Shown: positions 1 through 9,199, counted from the first letter of the stretch. The stretch: 64,000 bases of DNA from CAWIHS01 sp963836005 (GCA_963836005.1 CAWIHS010000006.1:62001-126000); one strand, 5' to 3'. The notes: generated by a model not told the origin, from the sequence alone. A program made the numbers and translations.

Positions 1-3
1 AAA

Positions 4-1008
4 GTGAAAATTCCACATACATATACCGTTATACCCTTACAACAGGGCTCAATCCTGATTATTGTCCTCTGGATGATCACCCTGGGGCTGGTACTAGTCA
101 CGGCTATTGCCGCCAATATTCGCTTATCTGCTACCACAGTAATTCATCACCAGCAGGCTCTTCAGGAGTGGAGTGCGGTTCTGGAAGCCGTCAACAGGGC
201 AAAGCTTGAATTACTGATCGAGAAAATGCCCAAAATTGAAACGACCCAAACAGAACTCTACCAGCAAAAGAGTGAAGAGAACCGTTTTGACGGACGTTCT
301 TTGAAATTACACTATGCGCTGCCGGATAATATCACTGTCAGGATTTATGATTTATCCAGCAAGCTGAATATCTCCAGATTGTCGCAGCAGCAGATGCAGC
401 AATTGTTTGAGCATATTCTGGGAGAGAACCATAAAAAAATCCCCGAACTCGCTGATGCATGGCTTGACTGGATAGATAAAGATGAACTCAAGCATCTCAA
501 TGGTGCTGAAAAAGCTTATTATAAACAACAGAATCTGGGCTATGAACCCCGCAACGGGCCCCTGGTGACCGTTGAAGAATTGCGCCTTATTAAAGGCCTG
601 GATGAAGTGTTCAGGGATATAGATCTGGACGCTGTTTTTACCCTCTATGGAGGACGTGCTGCGGTGAATCCAAATACGGCCACTCGGGAAGTGCTGATGA
701 TGATCCCCGGCATGGATGAAAAATCAGTGAATAATATTTTAACGGCGAGAAAAACCCAGGACTTTAAAAATGCCGGCGAGTTAAACCTGCAGCTGACACC
801 TTCTGTGATTGCGAAAACGAGAGGCTGGTTTACTTTTAGTAAATCCAGCTACTACTCGATTGTGGTCTATCCCACTGAGCTGGAACAGTCTCTCCCGAAT
901 GAACAGGTCATTTATGCCTACAGGGAAGACGTCAGGGTGACCGGAGCGACAGCCAAACCTGTGGTGCTGCAGGTCAATCCTTATGCGAAGATTAAACTGG
1001 AACGTTGA
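4..1008 (+). CDS. gspK: Type II secretion minor pseudopilin GspK
   Basis: Minor pseudopilin that caps the type II secretion pseudopilus at the inner membrane. The N-terminus has a prepilin-like stretch (QQGSILIIVLWMI) followed by one hydrophobic helix at about residues 15-40. Residues about 220-247 (AVNPNTATREVLMMIPGM) form the helix-hairpin-helix region typical of GspK. The length of 334 aa matches the family. The start is a GTG only three bases into the window, so an upstream start outside the window cannot be excluded. Other gsp genes would be expected just upstream. Unusually, gspL does not follow; a polysaccharide exporter operon does. The family call is confident. Confidence 0.88.
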   Translation: MKIPHTYTVIPLQQGSILIIVLWMITLGLVLVTAIAANIRLSATTVIHHQQALQEWSAVLEAVNRAKLELLIEKMPKIETTQTELYQQKSEENRFDGRSLKLHYALPDNITVRIYDLSSKLNISRLSQQQMQQLFEHILGENHKKIPELADAWLDWIDKDELKHLNGAEKAYYKQQNLGYEPRNGPLVTVEELRLIKGLDEVFRDIDLDAVFTLYGGRAAVNPNTATREVLMMIPGMDEKSVNNILTARKTQDFKNAGELNLQLTPSVIAKTRGWFTFSKSSYYSIVVYPTELEQSLPNEQVIYAYREDVRVTGATAKPVVLQVNPYAKIKLER

Positions 1009-1126
1009 TCTGGCAGCAGCCAATCTATGCTAAAATATTGATCTATTTTTCAGTCATTAATTTTACACTGGCCCCTTGCCCAGGTTAGAAGGCAGGCGGT
1101 GCCTGTATATGTAGCCATAAACTGAT

Positions 1127-1927
1127 ATGCAATTTAGCCGCACACCCTTTATCTGGGAACATAGACAGCTGATAAAACGGCTTATTGAACGAGATATTCA
1201 CAGCCGTTACAAAAGTACATTTCTGGGCGTCATCTGGACCGTGATGACACCCCTGTTTATGTTATCAGTCTACACTTTTGTTTTCAGTTCAATCCTCAAG
1301 GCGCGCTGGCCCAACAGTTCAGATAATGAGTTTGAATTTGCCATAGTGCTGTTTTGCGGTCTGATTATATTTAATCTGTTTGCTGAAGTTCTAAATAGAG
1401 CACCCACCCTGATAGTGGATAATGTAAATTATGTAAAAAAGGTGATTTTCCCAGTTGAAATCCTGCCTGTGGTGGCACTGGGGAGTGCACTTTATCAGGC
1501 ATTAATCAATTTGCTGATTCTGCTGGCTTTTTATCTGCTCTATTTTGGTGCTATGCACTGGACGATTTTATTGGCTCCGCTGGTAATGCTGCCATTTGTG
1601 ATATTGCTGACCGGTATTGCCCTGTTTCTGTCTGCTCTGGGTGTTTTTATTCGTGATATTGGTCAGGCCATTGGAATTATTACCACTGGTTTGATGTTCT
1701 TAAGCCCTATATTTTACCCCCTGTCGGCGTTACCGGAACGCATACATCCCTATATCTATCTAAATCCCTTAACCTTTATCATTGAACAGCTGCGAGAAGT
1801 TGTTATCTGGGGGCATCTGCCTGACTGGTCAGGTTTGTCGATCTATTCCCTGATAAGCCTGCTGATTGCCTGGCTGGGATATGTTTTCTTTATCAAGACG
1901 CGCAGGGGGTTTGCTGATGTGCTCTGA
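1127..1927 (+). CDS. wzm: O-antigen/polysaccharide ABC exporter permease (Wzm-like)
   Basis: Inner-membrane permease of an ABC-2 type exporter that moves undecaprenyl-linked polysaccharide to the periplasm. The 266-aa protein has about six hydrophobic segments and the conserved N-terminal stretch RDIHSRYKSTFLGVIWTVMTPLFML found in Wzm/TagG proteins. Its end overlaps the next gene, the ATPase, by 11 bases, so the two are translationally coupled. It is the first gene of a compact operon reaching to about 8.8 kb. The cargo is not shown by this protein alone; the neighbours suggest an arabinofuranose-containing glycan. Confidence 0.9.
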   Translation: MQFSRTPFIWEHRQLIKRLIERDIHSRYKSTFLGVIWTVMTPLFMLSVYTFVFSSILKARWPNSSDNEFEFAIVLFCGLIIFNLFAEVLNRAPTLIVDNVNYVKKVIFPVEILPVVALGSALYQALINLLILLAFYLLYFGAMHWTILLAPLVMLPFVILLTGIALFLSALGVFIRDIGQAIGIITTGLMFLSPIFYPLSALPERIHPYIYLNPLTFIIEQLREVVIWGHLPDWSGLSIYSLISLLIAWLGYVFFIKTRRGFADVL

Positions 1928-3128
1928 TATTGCCATAAAAGCGGAGCAGCTGAGCAAGGTTTATCCCGTTTTTGAAAAACCGATTGATAGATTGAAACAG
2001 TTTTTCTGGCGTAACAGACGTCAGTATTATAAAGCTTTTACGGCTCTGGAAGCAGTCAGCTTCGAACTCAAACATGGAGATATCCTGGGTATTGTTGGAC
2101 GTAATGGTTCGGGTAAATCAACTCTGCTGCAGCTGATCTGCCATACGCTGAGCTCTACCAGCGGTGAATTGATGGTCAATGGACGAATTGCTGCATTGCT
2201 GGAGCTGGGTGCTGGATTTAATCCAGAGTTTAGCGGGCGGGAAAATATTTTTCTTAACGCCGCCATCCTGGGACTTTCTGAAGCAGAAATAACTTCGCGT
2301 TATGACGATATTGTGGCGTTTTCCGGTATTAAGGATTTTATTGATCAGCCGGTGAAAACCTATTCCAGCGGTATGTATGTGCGCCTGGCTTTTTCCGTGG
2401 CTGTCAGCGTGGATCCTGATATTTTAATTATTGATGAAGCCCTCTCAGTGGGTGATGGGGCGTTTGCCAGAAAGTCATTTGAGCGGATCATGGATTTAAA
2501 GCGCGCCGGGAAAACCATCCTGTTTTGTTCCCATTCTATGTATCAGGTAGAAGCTTTATGCAATAAGGCGCTGTGGCTGGATCAGGGGAAAGTCAAAATG
2601 CTGTCTGATCCTGCAGATGTAGTGGTTGCCTATAATCATTTTCTCGAGACGTTCAATCAAAATGAGACAGCAACTTTCGCTCTGGATGATGCCACCAGCG
2701 GCAATACATACCTTACCCGTTTCAAAAAAATAAAAGTACTGGTCAACGGGAAGTCCGAACCATTAGTTGTAACCAGCCAGAAGTCAACCTTATCTATTCA
2801 GTTTGAGTTTGTTTCCGATATGGCCTTTGAAACCCCCTCTGTGGGGGTTGCTATATTTTCCCGGGATGGAAAAGCTGTAGCCAGTTCCAGCACACAGAAT
2901 GACCACTATTCTGTTAAAAGAGATGAACAGGGCCAGGGACGTGTTGAAATAATATTTCCTGCTTTGCCCTTATTGAAAGGCAGGTATTATATTGACGCTT
3001 TATTAGCCAGTGAAAATGCTCTGCATCTATACGAGCATGCGCTACAAATCGCAGAGTTTGAAGTGGTGCAAAGTGGCCTGGAGCAGGGACTGGTTGCATT
3101 AACTCATCAATGGAAACAGGATGTTTAA
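1917..3128 (+). CDS. wzt: O-antigen/polysaccharide ABC exporter ATPase (Wzt-like)
   Basis: ATPase partner of the preceding permease. Walker A (GRNGSGKST, about residue 61), the signature YSSGMYVRLAF (about 150) and Walker B (ILIIDEALSVGD, about 170) are intact. About 150 residues follow the nucleotide-binding domain and look like the C-terminal carbohydrate-binding domain of Wzt proteins, which recognises the chain terminus of the polymer. I chose ATG 1917 because it lies inside the end of the permease gene and gives a 403-aa protein; an in-frame start 51 bases earlier is open but unlikely. Residues from about 250 onward would set substrate specificity. Confidence 0.9.
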   Translation: MCSDIAIKAEQLSKVYPVFEKPIDRLKQFFWRNRRQYYKAFTALEAVSFELKHGDILGIVGRNGSGKSTLLQLICHTLSSTSGELMVNGRIAALLELGAGFNPEFSGRENIFLNAAILGLSEAEITSRYDDIVAFSGIKDFIDQPVKTYSSGMYVRLAFSVAVSVDPDILIIDEALSVGDGAFARKSFERIMDLKRAGKTILFCSHSMYQVEALCNKALWLDQGKVKMLSDPADVVVAYNHFLETFNQNETATFALDDATSGNTYLTRFKKIKVLVNGKSEPLVVTSQKSTLSIQFEFVSDMAFETPSVGVAIFSRDGKAVASSSTQNDHYSVKRDEQGQGRVEIIFPALPLLKGRYYIDALLASENALHLYEHALQIAEFEVVQSGLEQGLVALTHQWKQDV

Positions 3129-3993
3129 TTCACCTTATATATGGCTTCTTCGCCCACAGCAGTACATAAAAAACCTGTTCATATTTGTGCCCCTGTTTTT
3201 TTCTCATCAGATCACTGACATCGAGCTATTAATCGATACGGGTGTTTCCTTTATTGCTTTTTGTATAACCGCAAGCGCCATATATATTCTCAATGATCTG
3301 CATGATATAAAAGCAGATCAGGCACATTCCAGGAAAAAACATCGACCTCTGGCCTCTGGAACGATCTCCAAAAATAACGCGATATTAATCATGTTGGTGT
3401 TCTTTGTACTAGGCAGCATACTGATGCTATCAGTATCTACAACGGCAGCCCTGATTATGGGGCTTTATGTCATGCTAAACATGGCTTACAGTTTTGCTCT
3501 GAAACATGTTGCGATAATTGATGTAAGCTGCATTGCGATCGGTTTTGTGCTGCGCCTGTTCGTAGGTGCATCGATAGGCCTGATTCCTTTGTCGATGTGG
3601 ATTGTCGTGATGACTTTTCTGCTGGCATTATTTATGGCGTTAGCCAAAAGAAGAGATGATGTGCTGATTTATCTGGATACGGGCAAAAAAATGCGTAAAG
3701 TCATTGATGGTTATAATCTGCAGTTTCTTGATGCTGCGATGATCATCATGGCTTCAGTGGTTATTGTTGGATACATTCTTTATACCACATCAATTGAAAT
3801 CACACAGAGATTACAAACCAATTATCTATACATCACTGCACTTTTTGTTATTTTGGGAATACTACGATATTTGCAAATTGTTTTTGTTGAAAATCAGAGC
3901 GGCAGCCCGACGAGTATTATTCTAAGCGATCGGTTTGTTCAGCTTATACTGCTGGGATGGATATTATCTTATGTATGGATACTCTATATGTGA
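3121..3993 (+). CDS. UbiA-family prenyltransferase, likely polyprenyl-phosphate phosphoribosyltransferase (DPPR synthase-like)
   Basis: Integral-membrane UbiA-family enzyme of 290 aa with about eight hydrophobic segments. The first Asp-rich motif NDLHDIKAD is at about residues 58-66. A second acidic and basic loop (DVLIYLDTGKKMRK) is at about 180. In mycobacteria the homologous enzyme (Rv3806c) joins phosphoribose to decaprenyl phosphate as the first step of decaprenyl-phosphoryl-arabinose synthesis. The presence of DprE1-like and DprE2-like genes four and five genes on makes that role the best inference here. It overlaps wzt by eight bases. Other UbiA roles such as ubiquinone or haem synthesis are less likely in this context. 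Confidence 0.82.
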   Translation: MFNSPYIWLLRPQQYIKNLFIFVPLFFSHQITDIELLIDTGVSFIAFCITASAIYILNDLHDIKADQAHSRKKHRPLASGTISKNNAILIMLVFFVLGSILMLSVSTTAALIMGLYVMLNMAYSFALKHVAIIDVSCIAIGFVLRLFVGASIGLIPLSMWIVVMTFLLALFMALAKRRDDVLIYLDTGKKMRKVIDGYNLQFLDAAMIIMASVVIVGYILYTTSIEITQRLQTNYLYITALFVILGILRYLQIVFVENQSGSPTSIILSDRFVQLILLGWILSYVWILYM

Positions 3994-4385
3994 TTGTACT
4001 TAAATATACCCTGTTTGCAATTATTGCTTCTTGTGTAAATCTTTGCTTTCAGTACCTGAGTTTTATAATTTATGAAGGTGATCATGATTTAACGATTGCC
4101 ATGTTGGCGGGTACTGTAGCAGGATTAATTACAAAATATACTCTGGATAGAAATTATATCTTTTACAGTGCGCCAGGACGAAAAAATCAGCAAGCCGGTC
4201 AGTTTATTCTTTATGCAATGACCGGGGCATTAATTACCATGATTTTCTGGATATTTGAAATAATATTCGACAGGTTTATTGAAAATGCTAATGCAAAATA
4301 TTTGGGAGCCATTATTGGTCTGAGTATAGGTTACACCAGCAAATATCTACTGGACAAAAAATATGTGTTTAAGGAAATCAAATGA
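3957..4385 (+). CDS. GtrA-family membrane protein
   Basis: Small membrane protein of about 142 aa with four predicted membrane helices, as in the GtrA family. GtrA-like proteins are proposed to flip or present polyprenyl-linked sugars. The family feature KYTLDRNYIF and its echo KYLLDKKYVF near the C-terminus are both visible. The start is uncertain: ATG 3957, ATG 3975 and GTG 3990 are all in frame, and all overlap the end of the UbiA-like gene. In mycobacteria a GtrA-like protein (Rv3789) lies beside DprE1 and takes part in arabinan synthesis, which fits this neighbourhood. Its stop overlaps the next start as ATGA. Confidence 0.8.
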   Translation: MDIILCMDTLYVIVLKYTLFAIIASCVNLCFQYLSFIIYEGDHDLTIAMLAGTVAGLITKYTLDRNYIFYSAPGRKNQQAGQFILYAMTGALITMIFWIFEIIFDRFIENANAKYLGAIIGLSIGYTSKYLLDKKYVFKEIK

Positions 4386-5155
4386 GTATTAATAATACTG
4401 ATTCAAATCGATTCGATGCAATTGAAAACTACGATGAAGAAATCCCTAAACATGTGGCTGAATATTTGACCCATGTAAAAACGGACAAAAACTTAAAAAT
4501 ATTAGCGGAGATTATTGCAGATAGCAATACTCAGGAAAATCCAGTTAAAGGCATAGATATCGGTTGTGGCACAGGTGAATACATAGAATCTTTACAGAAA
4601 CTTTGTCCCGAGATGATTATAGATGGACTGGATTACTCTGAGAAACAAATTGAACATGCAAAAAATAAAGGCATAAAAAATAACTTTTTTCATTCATCCA
4701 TGAGTGACATGTCTGCTATAGAAAATAACAGCTACGACTTTTCTTATGCGATCAATTCTATTCACCACCTGCCTTCCAGGCAGGAACAAATAAACACCTT
4801 TAATGAAGTTTACCGAATTCTTAAAGCGGGTGGGGTATTTATAGTACACGAAATTAATACAAAAAATCCAATTATCAAATTCTATGTAGATTATATTTTT
4901 CCAAGAATAAGAAATATTGATGATGGGAGTGAAATCTGGTTAACAGAAGATATAGTCAGCAAAAGCAAGTTTTGTATTGAAGAAATAAACTATTTTACCT
5001 TCCTGCCTGATTTTACGCCAAAATTCCTGATGGGGTTGATGGTTAAACTGGATAAAGTGCTGTCCGCATCCAGATTATCAGTCTTTGGCGCTCATGTTAT
5101 GTATGTCTTGAAAAAATCACAAAACAACAATGACAACACACAGGGTATGGAATGA
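4382..5155 (+). CDS. Class I SAM-dependent methyltransferase
   Basis: A 257-aa soluble methyltransferase of the UbiE/Methyltransf_11 type. SAM-binding motif I is GIDIGCGTGEY at about residues 57-67, and the post-motif region SYAINSIHHLPSRQEQ at about 120-135 is well formed. The gene is coupled by ATGA overlaps to GtrA before it and the DprE1-like gene after it, so it is almost certainly made with the arabinose pathway. It may methylate a sugar of the same glycan, possibly as a chain-ending cap of the kind Wzt C-terminal domains recognise. That substrate is inference. Confidence 0.8.
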   Translation: MSINNTDSNRFDAIENYDEEIPKHVAEYLTHVKTDKNLKILAEIIADSNTQENPVKGIDIGCGTGEYIESLQKLCPEMIIDGLDYSEKQIEHAKNKGIKNNFFHSSMSDMSAIENNSYDFSYAINSIHHLPSRQEQINTFNEVYRILKAGGVFIVHEINTKNPIIKFYVDYIFPRIRNIDDGSEIWLTEDIVSKSKFCIEEINYFTFLPDFTPKFLMGLMVKLDKVLSASRLSVFGAHVMYVLKKSQNNNDNTQGME

Positions 5156-6450
5156 AAATACATAACTGGGGTAATTATCCTGTCATTGAAAGTCATATCT
5201 ATCCATTTGAGAATGAAGAAAATCTGCAGCAGATCATTTTTAATAATGATGAGCTTATTGCCTGGGGCAATGGCAGAAGTTATGGTGATAGTGCACTCAA
5301 TAAGAACCTTATCGATATTAAATCGCATAATTATTTTCTGAGTTTTGATCAGGATAATGCCATTTTGCATTGTCAGTCTGGGATATTGTTATCCGAAATA
5401 CTCGAAACATTTTTACCAAGAGGTTTTTTTTTATCAGTAACCCCTGGAACTAAATTTATCACTGTCGGCGGTGCGATTGCCTCAGATGTGCATGGAAAAA
5501 ATCATCATATGGCAGGTTCTTTCAGTGATAGCGTCATCGAATTCAGGTTAATGCTGAATACTGGAAAAATCATTACCTGTTCGCAAAACAACAACATTGT
5601 ATTTTTTAAGGCGACCTGCGGTGGCATGGGATTAACAGGCGTTATACTGGATGCAAAAATAAAACTGCAACCTGTAAAATCTACATTTATAGATCAAATT
5701 TGCATAAAAACCAGAAATCTTAAGGAAACATTTGAAGCTTTTGAGCAGTATCAGGGGGTTACTTATTCTGTTGCCTGGATTGATTGCCTGGCTAAAGGTA
5801 AGGAACTTGGGCGTAGTCTACTGATGCTGGGAGAGCACAGCGGAAATGGAAATCTGGATTATCATCAGGTAACGAAATTAACTCTGCCTTTTTATTTTCC
5901 ATCCTGGGTTCTGAATAAAACTGCGGTACAGACATTTAATGCATTTTATTATGCAAAACGTAGAACAAGATATTCTCAGCAATCAGTCACGCTGGACAGT
6001 TTTTTTTATCCCCTCGATGCCATTGCCCAGTGGAATAAAATGTATGGTAAAAATGGATTTGTGCAGTATCAATTTGTTTTACCCTTAAACAGTAGTTATG
6101 AAGGTTTAGAAAAAATACTGACCAAAATAGCAGCATCCGGTAAAGGTTCTTTTCTTGCGGTGTTGAAACTGTTTGGTAAGGGAAATTCAAACTGGCTATC
6201 TTTCCCCATGCAAGGCTACACACTTGCACTGGATTTCAAAATTCAACCGGGCCTGTTTAAACTGCTTGATGAGCTGGATCAATTTGTTATGGAATATGGG
6301 GGAAGAATATATCTTGCCAAAGATGCACGAGTTTCAAAAGCCGTGTTTGAAACGGGGTACCCGTTTATTCAACAGTTCAGGGATTTAAGAGCAACTCAAC
6401 AAATGCAAGAAAAATTTAGTTCATTACAGTCACTTCGGCTGGATATCTGA
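5152..6450 (+). CDS. dprE1: DprE1-like FAD-dependent decaprenylphosphoryl-ribose 2-oxidase
   Basis: FAD-linked oxidase of 432 aa. The FAD-binding segments are GNGRSYGDSALN (about residue 39) and VGGAIASDVHGKNHH (about 105). C-terminal segments FLAVLKLFGKGN and IYLAKDARVS match the mycobacterial DprE1 layout. The expected reaction is oxidation of polyprenyl-phosphoryl ribose at C2, the first half of epimerisation to arabinose. The DprE2-like reductase follows after 35 bases. In the segment equivalent to the mycobacterial inhibitor-binding cysteine (C387, in NICVDF as I recall it), this protein has TLALDF with Ala359. The assignment rests on motif resemblance and on the pairing with DprE2. Confidence 0.88.
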   Translation: MKIHNWGNYPVIESHIYPFENEENLQQIIFNNDELIAWGNGRSYGDSALNKNLIDIKSHNYFLSFDQDNAILHCQSGILLSEILETFLPRGFFLSVTPGTKFITVGGAIASDVHGKNHHMAGSFSDSVIEFRLMLNTGKIITCSQNNNIVFFKATCGGMGLTGVILDAKIKLQPVKSTFIDQICIKTRNLKETFEAFEQYQGVTYSVAWIDCLAKGKELGRSLLMLGEHSGNGNLDYHQVTKLTLPFYFPSWVLNKTAVQTFNAFYYAKRRTRYSQQSVTLDSFFYPLDAIAQWNKMYGKNGFVQYQFVLPLNSSYEGLEKILTKIAASGKGSFLAVLKLFGKGNSNWLSFPMQGYTLALDFKIQPGLFKLLDELDQFVMEYGGRIYLAKDARVSKAVFETGYPFIQQFRDLRATQQMQEKFSSLQSLRLDI

Positions 6451-6485
6451 ATATGGTCAGGCATTTATACAGGTAGATATATAAT

Positions 6486-7217
6486 ATGAGTACGGTTTTG
6501 ATTATAGGTGCTAAAAGTGATATTGCCAAAGCTATAGCCAGAGAATATGCCAAACAGGGTTATGATCTTTATTTAGCTGCACGTCATTCGATGACGCTGA
6601 CCACTTTTGCTGCCGATATCCGGCTTCGTTATAACCGACGTGTCAAATGTATTGAGCTGGATATACTTGACTATCCAGCGCATGAACGTTTTTTTGCAGC
6701 ATTAGACGAAAAACCAGCAGGGGCAATATCTGTTGTGGGGTTGCTGGGTGATCAAATAAATGCACAACATGATTTTAATGCAACACAACAAATTATTGAT
6801 ACAAACTTTACTGGAGTGGTGAGTCTGTTGAATATAATTGCCAATCATTTTGAACAAACAGGGCATGGATTTATTGTGGGGATCACTTCGGTTGCTGGCG
6901 ATCGTGGCAGAAAGAGTAATTATATTTACGGTTCAGCCAAAGCAGCACTGACAGTTTATCTTTCAGGGCTAAGAAACAGACTGTATGCGTCTGGTGTGCA
7001 GGTCTTAACGGTTAAACCGGGTTTTGTGGATACGGCGATGACAAAAGATATGAATTTGCCTGAAAGATTAACAGCTCAACCTGATGAAGTTGCCAGTGAT
7101 ATTTTTGATGCGCAACAAAAAGGTAAGAATATATTATACACGCGGTGGTTCTGGAGATATATCATGTTAATAATAAACGCACTGCCTGAAGCTCTGTTTA
7201 AAAGAATGAACCTGTAA
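6486..7217 (+). CDS. dprE2: DprE2-like short-chain reductase (decaprenylphosphoryl-2-keto-pentose reductase)
   Basis: Short-chain dehydrogenase of 243 aa. The nucleotide-binding motif is IIGAKSDIAKAIA at residues 5-17, in the GAxSDIA form typical of DprE2 rather than the usual TGxxxGIG. The active site is Y148xxxK152 with a serine in ITSVAGDRG just before it. With the preceding oxidase it should complete conversion of polyprenyl-phosphoryl ribose to the arabinose donor. The conserved C-terminal segment YTRWFWRYIMLIINALPEALFKRMNL resembles the hydrophobic tail of DprE2. A membrane protein gene follows after 11 bases. Confidence 0.88.
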   Translation: MSTVLIIGAKSDIAKAIAREYAKQGYDLYLAARHSMTLTTFAADIRLRYNRRVKCIELDILDYPAHERFFAALDEKPAGAISVVGLLGDQINAQHDFNATQQIIDTNFTGVVSLLNIIANHFEQTGHGFIVGITSVAGDRGRKSNYIYGSAKAALTVYLSGLRNRLYASGVQVLTVKPGFVDTAMTKDMNLPERLTAQPDEVASDIFDAQQKGKNILYTRWFWRYIMLIINALPEALFKRMNL

Positions 7218-7228
7218 TTTTGTAAACT

Positions 7229-8803
7229 ATGAGTAAAATTATTAATTTTCGAGGAATCTCCGGGCCTGTTTTATTTCTTGCTTTCATGCTGCTGGTAATT
7301 ACCAGGGATATCCGCTTGTTCCTGGATCCAAGATTTTGGGCAGAAGAAGCCAGCGTATACTTTTTATCTGCCAGCTTGCATACTTTGAGCGAGCATTTTA
7401 GCAATGTTGCTGTGGGATATTATAGTCTAGTCAATATATTCTCAACGGCATTGGCCAGCCGCATGGTTCCTCTGCAATATGCGCCTTTGATGACAACCCT
7501 CAGCGCTTTTGCTGTGCAGCTGATCCCTGCTTTTATTATTGTTTTTGGTAATATAAAGTCTTTCGCTGATTTTCGCATAAAATTATTAGCGTTAGCTATC
7601 GTGTTGTTTGTGTTGCCAAATAATGAAGTATGGCTGAATGTGATCAATAGTCAGTTCTATTTTGCTATCGCCACAGCTTTGATCTTGCTGCATCAGTCCC
7701 GAACTGACATTGAGAAGCTGGTATATCGCATTTTACTTTTTATTGCCGGGTTAAGCGGCTTTGTGTCTCTGTTTTTATTTCCAGTGTTTGTTTTCAAAGC
7801 CATCGTACGAAATCATCGAGAGACGTATGTACAGGTGGGCATCCTCTTTTTAGCGGGTTTAATACAGCTTTATTTTTTACTTTCAGCGGGCCATAATCTG
7901 CGCGAAGGAAATTTTGAACCCATAGTTTTTATTTTTATCTTTTTGCTAAAATCGATTTGTTTACCGCTGACTGGAATTGAGAATACGCTGCATGCTGCTG
8001 AGCTATTGAAAGGGATTTATTCTCAGTCAGCATTATATTCTGTCGGTATTATTATATTCTCCATAGCTGTTGTTATCTTGCTGGTTAAAATGCTCAAACC
8101 GCTATATAATTCTGATGCAAACTACCTGCTCCTGGCTTCACTCATCATTTTCTTTTTCAGTGTTTATGGTGCCATGGGAGGTAAACTTAATTTACTGAAT
8201 GCATCAGCTAGTGGAAGATATTTTTTTGCACCCAATGTCCTGCTGTATTTGAGCGTGCTGGCACTGCTTTCACCCCTTGACAATCCCGTCAGGCGACTTA
8301 AGTTTATTCCCGCAATCATTATCAGTCTGCTGATAGTAGTGGGCATGGCAAATTTCTGGTCTACTGCTAATAACGATGTTAGCAGAGGACCGTCCTGGAA
8401 GGCACAGATTATTTATAATGAAAATAATCTGCGCAGGATAGAGATCTGGCCGAAAGGCTGGTTCGTTAATTTAAATAAAGAAGATAATCAGTTGTTGGCA
8501 AACTGTGAACATAACATGTTTTTTGATACAGAATTTTTATGCTTGTTGTACACAAATAAAAAAGTAAAAATCAAAATACTGTTTAAAAACAATCAGAAAA
8601 TTAAACAAAGATATGATTTAATCGCTTTTAAAATTTTAGAAAATAGAAATATTGAAAAACTTCCAGAGGAGATGATTTTTAAGCAGGTTAAAAATATTCA
8701 ATCCAATGAGTATCATGACGTTCAGCTGAAAGTCATGGATGGGAGGGAATTGTTTTCAGCTAATATCCTGCCCCGGGAAACATTGATTCACAATACTGAA
8801 TAA
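7229..8803 (+). CDS. Polytopic membrane protein, candidate GT-C arabinofuranosyltransferase
   Basis: Membrane protein of 524 aa with about ten hydrophobic segments in the first 390 residues and a soluble C-terminal part. The first extracytoplasmic loop contains the acidic motif RFWAEEASVYF (about residues 35-45), in the position where GT-C glycosyltransferases carry catalytic acidic residues. As the last gene of the arabinose operon it is a plausible transferase that uses the polyprenyl-phosphoryl arabinose made upstream, similar in concept to TfpW of Pseudomonas aeruginosa. I recognise no named family with certainty. The C-terminal 130 residues are AT-rich in codons and lysine-rich. Confidence 0.55.
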   Translation: MSKIINFRGISGPVLFLAFMLLVITRDIRLFLDPRFWAEEASVYFLSASLHTLSEHFSNVAVGYYSLVNIFSTALASRMVPLQYAPLMTTLSAFAVQLIPAFIIVFGNIKSFADFRIKLLALAIVLFVLPNNEVWLNVINSQFYFAIATALILLHQSRTDIEKLVYRILLFIAGLSGFVSLFLFPVFVFKAIVRNHRETYVQVGILFLAGLIQLYFLLSAGHNLREGNFEPIVFIFIFLLKSICLPLTGIENTLHAAELLKGIYSQSALYSVGIIIFSIAVVILLVKMLKPLYNSDANYLLLASLIIFFFSVYGAMGGKLNLLNASASGRYFFAPNVLLYLSVLALLSPLDNPVRRLKFIPAIIISLLIVVGMANFWSTANNDVSRGPSWKAQIIYNENNLRRIEIWPKGWFVNLNKEDNQLLANCEHNMFFDTEFLCLLYTNKKVKIKILFKNNQKIKQRYDLIAFKILENRNIEKLPEEMIFKQVKNIQSNEYHDVQLKVMDGRELFSANILPRETLIHNTE

Positions 8804-8825
8804 AGTTCTAAATGCTGTTTTTCAG

Positions 8826-9040
8826 AGATTGATTCTTAAGCAAAATCTGTATGAAAAACCGGGTATTTGTTGACCCTCGTGGACGACTTCGGCTCCTGCC
8901 TCTCGCCTGCATTTCCAACATCCATAGTAGTCATGTAGGAAATGCAGAGTATGCAGGAGCAATCATCTGACTTCCACAAATGCCCGGTTCTTCTTAAATA
9001 GTGCCCAGCATAAATGGATGGGCACTAAGTACTTACGTAT
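8826..9040. mobile_element. MITE-like repeat, type D ends (degenerate)
   Basis: Non-coding element filling most of the 396-base gap between two genes. The left end contains TTCTTAAGCAAAAT, and the right end TAAGTACTTACGTATG is a near reverse complement of the type D terminus TCATACGTAGGTACTTAAG seen exactly at 34724. A second inverted pair, AAAACCGGGTATTTGT and ACAAATGCCCGGTT, lies just inside. The centre holds a long imperfect hairpin (CATTTCC to GGAAATG). A small palindrome with GTGCCCA/TGGGCAC arms sits at about 9001-9025. The segment GCAGGAGCAATCATCTG recurs in other repeats of the window. No clear target duplication was found. Confidence 0.6.
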
Positions 9041-9199
9041 GTATGTCTTTTATTCTTTGCCTATAGTAAAATCAGCCGATTTGTATAAACAATCAGTTAG
9101 AAACTATCTGCTGACAGCAATTATTGAGTCTCATATTTTAAATATGCTGAAGAGTAAAAAAATGACTTTATTAAGTAACAATTCTCTGGTGAAAATTCT

